Positions 27,407 to 36,963 of a stretch of DNA of 64,000 bases are shown piece by piece; the stretch's first letter is position 1, and each line of letters starts with the position of its first letter. This DNA comes from JAPOUP01 sp965203255 (lineage in GTDB: Bacteria > Pseudomonadota > Alphaproteobacteria > Rhodobacterales > Rhodobacteraceae): contig OZ241882.1 in NCBI GenBank assembly GCA_965203255.1, forward strand, positions 1,240,001-1,304,000, read 5' to 3'. The position numbers and the translations under genes are program-made. The notes below the pieces were generated by a model. It saw only the letters and a program-made list of their open reading frames with translations. It made no database searches and had not been told where the DNA came from.

Positions 27407-28780
27407 TCAGGAATTGATTGGGCCGGTCGAGTCCGCCAGCGGAAACGTCATCGATACGCGGAACCCCCGTCCATCCGCATCAATCGCAAGACGGCCACCA
27501 CACTGAACGGCAACCGCATCGGCGATCGACAGCCCCAATCCGCTGCCAGCACCGGGGCGAACCTGGCCAAACCGGGCCAGCGCCCTGTCCAGATCGGAAG
27601 CCTCAACACCTCTTCCATCATCATTCACCGACAGCCGTGCGACCCCGCCGCTCACTGTGAGCGCAACCTCGACATGCCGGAGTCCGGGGCCGCCATGACA
27701 GAGCGCATTGTCGATTAGGTTCGCCACCGCCTGGCGCACCATCACCTCATCCGCCACAAGCTCAATCGCTCCTTCGGAAATGCGCTGTGTCAGGCACACG
27801 CCCTGCGCAGCGGCCGCTTCGCAGTAGGAAGCCGCAACTTCCCGAGTGGTTGATGCGAGGTCAAATGGTGCCGTTGGCATAGCGGATTTGGTGCGCTCGA
27901 AAGCGAGCATTTTCTCCGCAAGATCGCTTACTCGCCGGACCGCGTCGACGAGTTCCCAGGCCCGATCCTGCGCCGCCGCGCCATCGGGTGCGGAACGCAC
28001 CGCCTCGGCCATCGCGAGTGCGCCGGCGATCGGATTCCTTAGCTGATGGGCAGCGTTTGAAACAAAGGCGTTCTGCGCATCCATTACCCCCGCAACCTGT
28101 CCGAATAGCCTGTTCAACGTCTCGACGAGGCCACGCGCTTCGGAAGGAACGGGACGACGGATAGGACCGAGATCGTCCGACGACCGCCGCGAAATCGCCT
28201 CCTCCAGGTCGAGCAGGGGCCGAAGGCCAAGATTGACTCCGAACCAGACGACAAAGGCAACCGTGCCGATCAGTGCGGCAATGACGACAAACGTTCTGCT
28301 CATCAATTGGCGTGCGAACCCCTCCCGCAATGCCAGATCCTGCCAGACGGAAATCGTGAATGTTCCGGAAAGCCCTCCGATCGATGCGACATCCCGAAGC
28401 CGCGCAAGCCTTACACTTCGGCCATAGTACTTCGCGGTATGGACCTCAGGCCCGTCGTCCTGCCATCCCAGACCTGGCAGCACCGGCGGAGTCGCGTAGC
28501 CAATCACGAATGCTCCGTCAGGAGCATATACATGGTAGAACACCTTACCTCCTGAAGTATCCGCCAGCAGTGCGCTGGTCTTCTGAGACAGAACTTCGCC
28601 GTCTGATCGTGCCACATCCCCTGCTACCGCGAGTGCAGTTGTCAGCAGGGAACGATCAAAGAGAGCTTCCGCCGTCATTCGGGCGTTCCGAACCTGCCAA
28701 TATCCGACAGCCACCGCGATAATGAGAAGCGGCACAAGAATGATCGCCGTCAGCCTGATCCGCAGTGGCAGCGCCTTCAT
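27407..28780 (-). CDS. sensor histidine kinase (TctE-like)
   Basis: About 457 residues from the ATG at 28780 (an upstream in-frame ATG at 28816 is less likely). The order is a transmembrane helix near 10-30, a periplasmic region, a second helix at about 165-185, HAMP, a dimerisation domain with NAAHQLRNPIAGALAMAE (phospho-accepting His) and an ATPase domain with NLIDNALCHG, NDDGRGV and GSGLGLSIADAV. It resembles the TctE group that senses carboxylates. Its upstream partner, which should be the response regulator, is only a relic, so the kinase is probably orphaned. Confidence 0.92.
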   Translation of the reverse strand: MKALPLRIRLTAIILVPLLIIAVAVGYWQVRNARMTAEALFDRSLLTTALAVAGDVARSDGEVLSQKTSALLADTSGGKVFYHVYAPDGAFVIGYATPPVLPGLGWQDDGPEVHTAKYYGRSVRLARLRDVASIGGLSGTFTISVWQDLALREGFARQLMSRTFVVIAALIGTVAFVVWFGVNLGLRPLLDLEEAISRRSSDDLGPIRRPVPSEARGLVETLNRLFGQVAGVMDAQNAFVSNAAHQLRNPIAGALAMAEAVRSAPDGAAAQDRAWELVDAVRRVSDLAEKMLAFERTKSAMPTAPFDLASTTREVAASYCEAAAAQGVCLTQRISEGAIELVADEVMVRQAVANLIDNALCHGGPGLRHVEVALTVSGGVARLSVNDDGRGVEASDLDRALARFGQVRPGAGSGLGLSIADAVAVQCGGRLAIDADGRGFRVSMTFPLADSTGPINS

Positions 28781-28799
28781 GACCTGCCCGCCACAGGAT

Positions 28800-29238
28800 C
28801 GAAGCCAATGCAACACTGGCCTCGAATTGACAGACTGTAAGGGCTGTAGGCCATGCGCAGTGTTGAAAGATGTTTCTCGATCACGCTTTCCCCGACATCC
28901 GCGCCGGTCGCAGGGGTATGATCAGGGAAAGCCAACTCCGTTACGGCGCTTGCCTGCATACGCATCGGTGCCTCTCGTTGTGTCACTTCCCATTGCGGGA
29001 GACGCGTTTCCTGATCGTGAGCGAAACCCCGACGCCTACGATGCACTATGGAGTTCGGCTTCAGACCTTCGGAAATCGAGGCAGATCGAAGCGGCGACGC
29101 GATCCTACAAACGAGCGCACGCACTCGAGACTCGAGTTCCTTCAAGGCAAATGGTCGGTTTAATCCATCGTTGGCAACAGCGACAGACCCATGCATCCGT
29201 ATCGTCACGCCAAACAGAACCGTCAGCGGGAATATTAG
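28800..29238 (-). pseudogene. response regulator remnant, truncated by an IS5 element
   Basis: The minus-strand frame reads ANDGLNRPFALKELESRVRALVCR. This is the end of a receiver domain with the conserved Lys-Pro region changed to Arg-Pro, and the start of an OmpR-type linker (compare GANDYLTKPFALKELEARVRAL). Further pieces (LPQWEVTQREAPMRMQASAVTE, VIEKHLSTLR) correspond loosely to the winged-helix domain with frame damage. It lies directly upstream of the histidine kinase. The first part of the receiver is missing where the IS5 element begins. Confidence 0.7.
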
Positions 29239-29239
29239 A

Positions 29240-30165
29240 GGTTGACCTAAAATGTGGATGGCCTCCGCCAGATGTGGTATCTCCGTGTCGAACAACAACC
29301 AGACAGGGAGGATACCATGGCCTGGACCGAGACCACCCAGGAGAAGTATAGGCGCAATGCGGAGCGATATGAAAGCGATCTGACCGACGGGGAATGGCTT
29401 TTGGTCGAGCCGCTTCTGCCGCCGCCGTCGAAGCTGGGCCGGCCCCGGTCCACGGATCTCCGCGAGGTCTTCAACGCGATCCAGTACATGCTGGCGACGG
29501 GCTGCCAGTGGCGGGCGATTCCCAAGTGTTTTCCGCCGTTTACGACGGTCCAGGACTACTTCTACCCTTGGCGCGACAGCGGCGTCCTGGAGCGCATGAT
29601 GGACGCGCTGCGCGACCTGGCGCGCGAACGGGCGGGGCGTGACCCGGAGCCGACCGCCGCCGGGACCGGCAGCCAGTCGGTGAGGACGACGGAGATGGCG
29701 GGGCCGTCGGGGTACGACGCCGGAAAGAAGGTCAAGGGCAGGAAACGTCACATCGCCGTCGATGTGGAGGGGACCCCGATCGTGGTGCAGGCCCACACGG
29801 CGGATGTGCAGGACCGGGACGGCGCCCCGGAGGTCATCCTGGCGATGCTCGGGAAGGCGCCGGAGGTGACGAAGGTCTGGGCCGACAGCGGCTACAGCGG
29901 CGGGAGACTGCGCGCCAGGCTCGCGGAGATGGGTGTCCCCGAGGTGCCGGGGATCGTGGAAAGACCCAAGGGAACCAGGGGTTCACGGTGCTGTACCGCC
30001 GCTGGGTCGTGGAGCGCACCTTCGCCTGGATGTCGCGCTGCCGCCGTCTGGCGAAGGATTTCGAACGGAGCCTGGAGAGCTCCGTGGCCTGGGCGCAGCT
30101 GGCCGCCTGCCGGTTCCTGTTCCGGCGGCTGGCAAGGGGCGCAAGTGCCTGAAATGCAATAATAT
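29240..30165 (+). mobile_element. IS5-family (IS427-like) insertion sequence, transposase frameshifted
   Basis: The transposase starts at 29317 (GGGAGG upstream). It runs SDLTDGEWLLVEPLLPPPSKLGRPRSTDLREVFNAIQYML, GYDAGKKVKGRKRHIAVD (first Asp) and VWADSGYSGG (second Asp). The frame is lost at about 29985. The catalytic-Glu region TVLYRRWVVERTFAWMSRCRRLAKDFE then follows in another frame, ending at 30152. Repairing one missing base near 29985 restores a full protein. The ends are not resolved exactly. The left side cuts a response regulator gene. Confidence 0.8.
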
Positions 30166-30187
30166 AATGAAAACAATGACTTATGAG

Positions 30188-30427
30188 TCAAACTCTTAGC
30201 CAACTGCCGCCGCAAACCCGGGTGTTCCTCAGGATCGGAAAGCCGTTGGGGCCCGGAAGATTGATGTTCGGATTCATGATGTCACCGTAAGTGGTATCGA
30301 AAAACGTGTCGGACTCCTGACAGCGTTCAATCGCGCCAACAACGCTTCCTGCATCCTCCAAACGGTGGGCAATGCCTGTCCCCAGATCTTCATTGCGCCA
30401 AACAACGATGACCCACACGAATTCCAT
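30188..30427 (-). CDS. hypothetical small ORF
   Basis: About 79 residues from an ATG at 30427 with GAGAGGG just upstream. The translation (MEFVWVIVVWRNEDLGTGIAHRLEDAGSVVGAIERCQESDTFF and on) has balanced composition, unlike the shadow frames around it. I recognise no family. It may be a fragment of a gene cut by the adjacent IS5 element. Confidence 0.3.
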   Translation of the reverse strand: MEFVWVIVVWRNEDLGTGIAHRLEDAGSVVGAIERCQESDTFFDTTYGDIMNPNINLPGPNGFPILRNTRVCGGSWLRV

Positions 30428-30429
30428 CC

Positions 30430-30894
30430 CTCTCAAGCCCCATCAGGCTGCATGTGAGGTTGGCAGGTGATTGCTTTGAGATCAAGCAAGGCGCACTGTC
30501 CCCAAATGGGTTCAAAGCCGGTCGAGCCGATCCGGCAGGCGACAGCGACGATTCATGTTGTTAGGTTAGGCTCAAGACCGCGATTGGCCCGGCCGCATTC
30601 GTCACGGCAACCACCATCCCATTCACGCAGTGGAACGCCGATTCCCATCGCCACGAGATGACAAGGCAAGCACTTGAGTGGAATTGTAAGTCTCAGCAGG
30701 TTGGCCGAAGATTGGCTTTGGTGAACTCTTCGTGCTCATCCCACATGTTGCCTGACCTGCAGGTTGCGGGCGTGTCAGGGCATTACCTCACTTGGGCTCC
30801 GTGATTTCCCGTGCTAAGCATTATGGTCAAGGATGTGGAATCGATGGGTTTCCACCGCTGCCCGCAAATCCGGGCGTCGCCAGAGGAAAGGCCA
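30430..30894. other. intergenic region
   Basis: No recognisable gene or RNA is seen. GAGGAAAGG immediately before 30895 is the ribosome-binding site for the next gene. Confidence 0.4.
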
Positions 30895-32457
30895 ATGGAC
30901 CGCCGCATGCTTCCGATCGGGATTCAGGACCTCCGCGCGATCCGGGAGACGGGCAGCTACTACGTCGACAAGACATCCTTCATCCGCCGCCTAGTGGAGG
31001 AGGGGCGAAGCTATTTCCTTTCCCGGCCGCGACGGTTCGGAAAGAGCCTGCTGCTGGACACTCTGGGGGCGCTGTTTGAGGGCCACGAGGAACTGTTTCG
31101 TGGCCTCGACATCCATAGCCACTGGGACTGGTCCGTCCGCCATCCGGTGCTGCGCCTCAGCTTCGACGGCAAGTACACCGATCCCGGGGACGTCGAGCGG
31201 AACGTCCTCGCCCAGCTGGAGGTGATCGGGCGGAACGCTGACCTCGAAGGCGCCTTACTGCCTACCGGTCCGGAGCGCCTGTTCGACATCCTCGACCGCC
31301 TCCACCGTGCGACCGGCCGACGGGTGGCCGTCCTCGTCGACGAATATGACAAGCCGATCCTCGACGCGCTCCACGACCCGGATCTGGCTACCGCCAACCG
31401 GGACTACCTGCGCGGACTCTACGGGACCATAAAGGGCGCCGCCAGGCACGTCCGCTTCACCTTCGTCACCGGCGTCAGCATGTTCTCGAAGGTCAGCCTG
31501 TTCTCCGGCCTCAACAACCTCGAAGACATCACTCTCGACCCGCGCTTCGCCACCATCTGCGGCTACACCGAGGACGATCTTGACCGAACCTTCGGGCCCG
31601 AGCTCGGGGGGCTGGACCGGGAGCGGGTCCGACTGTGGTATAACGGCTACCACTGGCGCGGGGGCGAGCGGGTCTACAACCCCTACGATGTGCTGCTGCT
31701 GCTGCGGCACGGCGAGTTCCGGCCCTGGTGGTACGAGACCGGCTCGCCGGGATTCCTCTACCGGACGCTGGTGGAGCGGGGCACGGGACCCATGGAGCTC
31801 GAGGGTCGGATGGTGGACATGTCGCTGGTGTCGAGGTTCGACGTCGGCGACATCGGAACCGAGGCTCTCCTGTTCCAGACCGGCTACTTGACCGTGGCGG
31901 AGGAGGTGTCCGACGGGTTTGACACGCTCTATCGGCTGGACTGCCCGAACCTGGAGGTGCGGCTCAGCCTGAACCGCGGGCTGTTGGCACATCTGGGCAA
32001 GCCGTCGGTGGAGGCAGCGGGGGAGGCCCGGGAGCTGCTTGCGCTTCTGGAGGCGAATGACTTCGGAGGCTTCGCGGACCGGCTCCGGACCTGTCTGGCG
32101 GGGATCCCCTACCAGTGGCACGCGAAGGGGGATCTCGCCCGCTACGAGGCGTGGTACGCAGGCCTTCTCTACATGTGCCTGCGGGCCGTCGGGGCCGACG
32201 TCCGGGCGGAGGAGGCGTCAGGCCGTGGCCGCGCGGACATGGCGGTGCTCACGGGAGGGCAGGCGTTCGTACTGGAGTTCAAGGTGGTGAACGGCGCGGG
32301 AGAGGCGAAGGCGGCGCTGGACGCAGCGATGGCGCAGATGCGGGACAGGGGCTACGCGGAAAGACACCGCCGCCCGGGCCAGCCCGTCCGCCTGATCGCA
32401 GTGGCGTGCGGACGCAAGGCGCGGAACCTGCTGGAGATCCGGGCAGAGCCCGCCTGA
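30895..32457 (+). CDS. AAA-ATPase-like protein with C-terminal PD-(D/E)XK nuclease domain (DUF1703 type)
   Basis: About 520 residues from the ATG at 30895, chosen for its GAGGAAAGG site. The start LPIGIQDLRAIRETGSYYVDKTSFI is the typical opening of the AAA-ATPase-like/PDDEXK_9 family. The P-loop-like motif is SRPRRFGKSLLLDTL, with Walker B VAVLVDEYDKPI. The C-terminal nuclease motif is GRADMAVLTGGQAFVLEFKV (Asp...Glu-X-Lys). Biological function is unknown; copies spread like mobile or conflict genes. Codon use and GC are high and uniform and the gene looks intact. Confidence 0.9.
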   Translation: MDRRMLPIGIQDLRAIRETGSYYVDKTSFIRRLVEEGRSYFLSRPRRFGKSLLLDTLGALFEGHEELFRGLDIHSHWDWSVRHPVLRLSFDGKYTDPGDVERNVLAQLEVIGRNADLEGALLPTGPERLFDILDRLHRATGRRVAVLVDEYDKPILDALHDPDLATANRDYLRGLYGTIKGAARHVRFTFVTGVSMFSKVSLFSGLNNLEDITLDPRFATICGYTEDDLDRTFGPELGGLDRERVRLWYNGYHWRGGERVYNPYDVLLLLRHGEFRPWWYETGSPGFLYRTLVERGTGPMELEGRMVDMSLVSRFDVGDIGTEALLFQTGYLTVAEEVSDGFDTLYRLDCPNLEVRLSLNRGLLAHLGKPSVEAAGEARELLALLEANDFGGFADRLRTCLAGIPYQWHAKGDLARYEAWYAGLLYMCLRAVGADVRAEEASGRGRADMAVLTGGQAFVLEFKVVNGAGEAKAALDAAMAQMRDRGYAERHRRPGQPVRLIAVACGRKARNLLEIRAEPA

Positions 32458-32632
32458 TGGAAGATCCATGCGGAGGCAGATCCATCGTCCGGGAATCTCC
32501 ACAGCGGCACCTCCCTAAACCACCCGGACACAATACCCGACCCGCTCCGAGCGGACCCCACGCGAATGGCTGGACGCCATCGGCTTCCAGTCGCTATGAG
32601 TTGGCCCAATTCCAGAACGGGGAGAACTGAAT

Positions 32633-33844
32633 ATGAACGAAGTGTTTGTTGCAGGGGCCGCAAGGACACCGATGGGCGGATTTCAGGGCGTCTTCTCCGG
32701 TGTCGCCGCGCCGGAATTGGGAGGTGTTGCAGTTCGGGCAGCATTGGACTCAGCGAACCTGCCGCCATTCCATGTTGACGAGCTCATAATGGGTTGCGTG
32801 CTGCAGGCGGGGCAAGGCCAGGCACCAGCCCGACAGGCGGGATTCGCCGCAGGTCTGGGGGAAGAAGTGCCCGCCACTACGCTGAACAAGATGTGTGGCT
32901 CGGGCATGAAAGCGGCGATGGTTGCCTCTGACCAGATCGCGCTCGGGCAAAGCGAAACTGTGGTCGCTGGAGGCATGGAGAGCATGACACAGGCACCATA
33001 CCTCCTTCCCAGCATGCGCAGGGGTGCACGAATCGGGCATGGAAAGGCGCAAGATCACATGTTCCTCGATGGGCTGGAGGATGCATATGACAAAGGACGC
33101 CTCATGGGGACATATGCGGAGGATTGCGCAGAGAGATTCCAGCTCACCCGCGAAGCGCAGGACGCATATGCGATCACGTCGCTGCAGCGGGCCATCGCTG
33201 CGGGCGACAACGGAGAGTTTGAAGGGGAAATCGTTCCAGTCACGGTGTCACATGACCGTGGCAAAGCCACCGTCCAGAGAAGTAAGGTCGACGACGACAG
33301 GGCGGTTCGCCGGGACGAACAACCAATGAAGGCACGGCCCGACCGGATTCCGACCCTGAAGCCAGCCTTTCGTCCAAATGGCACAGTGACCGCAGCCAAT
33401 TCCTCGTCAATATCAGATGGTGCGGCCGCCCTGGTTCTGGCATCGGCCAAAGCGACAGAGACTCTAGGGCTGAATGTCAGGGCGAGAATCGTCGGACATG
33501 CGAGCCACGCCCAAGCGCCGGGATGGTTCACCACGGCTCCGATCGTTGCGGCGCGTAAACTACTCGACAGGATTGGCTGGTCGAACCACGATGTCGATCT
33601 ATGGGAAGTAAATGAGGCTTTCGCGGTCGTTCCGATGGTGTTCATGAACGAGATGGGCCTTGAGCACGAGACAGTCAATGTCAACGGCGGGGCCTGCGCC
33701 CTGGGCCATCCAATCGGCGCATCGGGTGCCCGAATCGTGGCAACCCTGGTGAACGCCATGGAACGACGAGGCCTAAAGCGTGGAATTGCGGCAATCTGCA
33801 TCGGTGGTGGCGAGGGTACGGCGCTTGCAGTGGAACGGGTCTGA
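32633..33844 (+). CDS. acetyl-CoA acetyltransferase (thiolase family)
   Basis: A 403-residue thiolase. The acylated Cys is in NKMCGSGMKA (near residue 89). The catalytic His is in GGACALGHPIGASGARI and the second Cys in AAICIGGGEGTA. Family enzymes condense or cleave acetyl/acyl-CoA units; degradative and biosynthetic types cannot be separated here. GGGGAGAA precedes the ATG. The gene stands alone, with mobile or conflict DNA on its left and the DUF815/tat block on its right. Confidence 0.95.
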   Translation: MNEVFVAGAARTPMGGFQGVFSGVAAPELGGVAVRAALDSANLPPFHVDELIMGCVLQAGQGQAPARQAGFAAGLGEEVPATTLNKMCGSGMKAAMVASDQIALGQSETVVAGGMESMTQAPYLLPSMRRGARIGHGKAQDHMFLDGLEDAYDKGRLMGTYAEDCAERFQLTREAQDAYAITSLQRAIAAGDNGEFEGEIVPVTVSHDRGKATVQRSKVDDDRAVRRDEQPMKARPDRIPTLKPAFRPNGTVTAANSSSISDGAAALVLASAKATETLGLNVRARIVGHASHAQAPGWFTTAPIVAARKLLDRIGWSNHDVDLWEVNEAFAVVPMVFMNEMGLEHETVNVNGGACALGHPIGASGARIVATLVNAMERRGLKRGIAAICIGGGEGTALAVERV

Positions 33845-34112
33845 TACTGAGTAGGAGCGAGAAGGGATGAAGGCGTCGGAACCAGATAGGCGCGGCTTGC
33901 GCATACAGGCGGGCCTCAACGCCTGAGGGTGTGGCGCGGATTGACCGTCGCGGCGGCATCAATCCCTTTCGGACCAGCCAACCGGTTGGCAGCGAACGGC
34001 AGCGCATCTTTGGGGAAATGCGTAGGTCCCTCCATCATGTTCGCAGTTGCGACAGAGCAGGAATCCGAGCGGGAACGGCCCTGCGCTGAATGCGGAGCGA
34101 CTATGCCCTACG

Positions 34113-34970
34113 TCAGTCAATCCGCATCTGTCTGGAGCTAACGCCACGCCGCCCGGCAAGATCGGTAAAGAACTGCCATGCCACGCGACCCGACCGCGAC
34201 CCCCTGGTCGCCTGCCATTCGATTGCTTCGGCGCGAAGGATATCCGCGTCAATCTCAACGCCCCACGCCATGCAGTAGCCCCGAACCATTTCCAGATATT
34301 CGTCCTGACTACAGGGATGGAATCCAAGCCATAGGCCGAACCGGTCGGAAAGCGATACCTTCTCTTCCGTAGCTTCGCTCGGGCTGATGGCACTGGACCG
34401 TTCGTTTTCGATCATTTCCCGTGGCATTAGGTGACGTCGGTTTGAGGTGGCGTAAAAGACCACGTTTTCCGGCCGCCCTTCGATTCCTCCGTCAAGAACC
34501 GCCTTCAGGGATTTATAGTGCTGGTCATCGTGGCTGAAGCTCACGTCGTCGCAGAACAGCAGAAACCGCGATTCAGACCCACGAAGAACATTGAGCACCC
34601 GCCCGATCGATGGAAGATCCTCACGCTGAACCTCGATCAGTTTCAGGGTCAACCCCTGACCAAGTACTTCAGCGTGGACCGCCTTCACGAGACTCGACTT
34701 TCCCATACCGCGGGCTCCCCAAAGGAGCGCGTTGTTCGCGGGCAAGGCGCGGGCGAACCGAAGCGTGTTGGCCAGCAACGTGTCTCTGGCCCTGTCAATG
34801 CCGACCAGGAGCGAGAGTTCAATCCTGTTGACGCGTTCCACCGGTTCAAGGAAGTCGACCTCCGGGCGCCAGACGAATGCCTCCGACCTGTCAAAGTCCG
34901 TCTCTCCGGCCGGAGCTGGACTCATACGTTCCAACGCTTCGGCGATGCGCCTCAAGGCGTCTTCACTCAC
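34113..34970 (-). CDS. DUF815 family AAA ATPase
   Basis: About 285 residues starting at a GTG (34970) whose GTGA overlaps the tatC stop by four bases. A longer frame upstream lies inside tatC and is rejected. Walker A is WGARGMGKSSLVKAV, Walker B FLLFCDDVSF, and YATSNRRHLMPREM is a sensor region. The DUF815 family is widespread in alphaproteobacteria and its role is unproven. Coupling to the tat genes is conserved in related genomes as far as I recall. Confidence 0.92.
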   Translation of the reverse strand: MSEDALRRIAEALERMSPAPAGETDFDRSEAFVWRPEVDFLEPVERVNRIELSLLVGIDRARDTLLANTLRFARALPANNALLWGARGMGKSSLVKAVHAEVLGQGLTLKLIEVQREDLPSIGRVLNVLRGSESRFLLFCDDVSFSHDDQHYKSLKAVLDGGIEGRPENVVFYATSNRRHLMPREMIENERSSAISPSEATEEKVSLSDRFGLWLGFHPCSQDEYLEMVRGYCMAWGVEIDADILRAEAIEWQATRGSRSGRVAWQFFTDLAGRRGVSSRQMRID

Positions 34971-35851
34971 GACGCCCTCTCTTCGGACTCCTCCTCCGGG
35001 CCCCCATCCTCTTCCTCGTACCAAGTGCCTTCGGCACGCATCCGCAACTCGCGTCGGCGCTCGATCCTCCTGACGATCTGGATTGAGACTTCATAAAGAC
35101 CGTAGACCACGACAAACAGGATAACCTGCGTGAATACATCCGGAGGTGTCACCAGCCCCGCGACCACCAAGATCGCAACGACCGCGTATTTTCGGACGGT
35201 GGCAAGACCTGCGGAACTGACCAGTCCCGCCTTGCCAAGAAGCGAAAGGAGGACAGGCAACTGAAAGCAAAGTCCGAATGCCAGAATGAACGTGATGGTT
35301 AGGGAAAGGTACTCGGCCACTGAGCCCTGAAAGGTAATGCCAGCGTCGCCGACATTCTCAACACCGTCATCTGCCAGTTCGCCACTTACACCGATCTGCT
35401 GGAAGTTCAGGAAAAAGTCGAACGCCAAAGGAATGACGATGAAGAACGCGAAAGCAGCGCCTGCGAAGAACATGAACGGCGATGCAAGCAGGAACGGCAG
35501 GAAGGCGCTCTTTTCGGATCTGTATAGCCCCGGCGCGACGAACCGCCAGAGCTGATAGCTGATCACAGGAAATGCAAGCGCGAATCCGCCCATCAGCGAG
35601 ATTCGGATGGCGACAAAGAATCCCTCCTGCAGCTTGATGAGTATAAGAGCACAGTCCTGGCCGCGCTCCATCAATCCCGAACAGATCGGTGTTGTCAGGA
35701 AGTTAAAGATCGGATTCCAAACATAAAAGCAGACAAACACGCAGAGAACGAATGCGATCGCTGAGCGAATGAGCCTGGTGCGCAGCTCCGCCAAATGCTC
35801 AATGAGCGGCGCACTTGTGTCTTCAATATGGTCGTCGTCCGTCCGACTCAT
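34967..35851 (-). CDS. tatC: twin-arginine translocase subunit TatC
   Basis: A 294-residue inner-membrane protein with six hydrophobic helices. The N-terminal motif PLIEHLAELRTRLIRS and the region FALAFPVISYQLWRFVAPGLYRSEK are typical of TatC, which recognises twin-arginine signal peptides. There is an acidic insert between helices 3 and 4 (GELADDGVENVGDAG) and a charged cytoplasmic tail. It follows tatB by three bases. Confidence 0.97.
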   Translation of the reverse strand: MSRTDDDHIEDTSAPLIEHLAELRTRLIRSAIAFVLCVFVCFYVWNPIFNFLTTPICSGLMERGQDCALILIKLQEGFFVAIRISLMGGFALAFPVISYQLWRFVAPGLYRSEKSAFLPFLLASPFMFFAGAAFAFFIVIPLAFDFFLNFQQIGVSGELADDGVENVGDAGITFQGSVAEYLSLTITFILAFGLCFQLPVLLSLLGKAGLVSSAGLATVRKYAVVAILVVAGLVTPPDVFTQVILFVVVYGLYEVSIQIVRRIERRRELRMRAEGTWYEEEDGGPEEESEERAS

Positions 35852-35854
35852 TGA

Positions 35855-36532
35855 TCACGCGCCGCTCCTTTCGCCCAAGCCGCTGACTGGCGACCTGTCA
35901 GGGCATTCCGAACCCGACCCAGACTCTGTAACATTCCGATTGGGCGGTTCTCCAGACCTGCTTTGATCCGCAACCTCGATCGTGGCCATTGAGTTCTCTC
36001 CATCATTGGGTTGGCGCGGGGTCGAGCTGGATCCCTCAACACTTGCGGCAACCTCACCCGATGCAGAGGAGGTGGTCCGTTCAGACGGCTCCGCGACATC
36101 CACACTAGTTCCCTCCGCGACTTCCGCCGCCTCACCATCGAGACGGTCCTGGGCTGTCTTTGCCGTCCTTTCGCGGATCAACCTGGCCTGCTCCGCCCGC
36201 TCCGCGGAAAGTGGCCCGGAATCGGCCTTCTTTCCGAACTTCGATCTAGGGGCTTTCGAAGCCATGGGATCCCACCGTTCGAAACTGTCCGCGGCACTCG
36301 TCAGGCTGTCGAGTCCCAACGACTTCGGTGATGCCAGACCCTTGAGATCCTTTGAGATGTCCGAGGTGCCTGAAGCCTTGGCCGCATCTGCCATGGCCAT
36401 CTGGAATTCGCGCGCCATCCGTTTGACCTTGGCCGTAATCCGACCAAGCGCCTGAAACATCACGGGCAGGTCTTTCGGACCAACGACAATCAGGGCGACC
36501 ACACCCACGACAAGAAGTTCCATCCAACCCAT
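35855..36532 (-). CDS. tatB: Sec-independent translocase protein TatB
   Basis: A 225-residue protein. It has one N-terminal membrane helix (WMELLVVGVVALIVVGPKDLP), an amphipathic helix (MFQALGRITAKVKRMAREFQ) and a long acidic, Ser/Glu-rich disordered tail that is longer than in enterobacteria. It works with TatC in substrate recognition. It lies 23 bases after tatA in the same operon. Confidence 0.95.
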   Translation of the reverse strand: MGWMELLVVGVVALIVVGPKDLPVMFQALGRITAKVKRMAREFQMAMADAAKASGTSDISKDLKGLASPKSLGLDSLTSAADSFERWDPMASKAPRSKFGKKADSGPLSAERAEQARLIRERTAKTAQDRLDGEAAEVAEGTSVDVAEPSERTTSSASGEVAASVEGSSSTPRQPNDGENSMATIEVADQSRSGEPPNRNVTESGSGSECPDRSPVSGLGERSGA

Positions 36533-36555
36533 GTCAGGTGGACCTCCCCGAACAG

Positions 36556-36786
36556 TTACGACCGGTCTTTCTCATCCTCGGGGGTTACGTCGCGCGCGAC
36601 TTCGGCATCCGAATCCTCGAGTTCCTTTTCGCCCTGCTTGATGCCTTTCCTGAAGCTGGTGATACCCTTTCCGACCTCACCCATCAGGGAAGAGATCTTG
36701 CCGCGACCGAACAGCACGAGAATGACGACCGCGATCAGCAGCCAACCAACTGGTGGCACATTCGTAAAGAAAAGTGGGGTTTGCAT
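36556..36786 (-). CDS. tatA: Sec-independent translocase protein TatA
   Basis: About 76 residues, starting at the ATG at 36786 so that the membrane helix (VGWLLIAVVILVLFGRGK) is N-terminal as usual. It continues with the amphipathic helix ISSLMGEVGKGITSFRKGIK. TatA oligomerises to form the translocation pore. It is the first gene of the tatA-tatB-tatC-DUF815 run. Confidence 0.95.
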   Translation of the reverse strand: MQTPLFFTNVPPVGWLLIAVVILVLFGRGKISSLMGEVGKGITSFRKGIKQGEKELEDSDAEVARDVTPEDEKDRS

Positions 36787-36963
36787 CCTGCTCTCCATCG
36801 AGGCTCGGCGAGCCCCTGACAATTTTCGTTCAATAACCGGTTATCTAGGCAGGTTCGAAGCGCCATGAAAGATGGAATCCAAGCGAGATTGCGGAATCGC
36901 CGCCAAATTCGGTTGAATCCTTGCCATTATTCTGACAGTTGACAGAATGATGGCACTGAAGAA

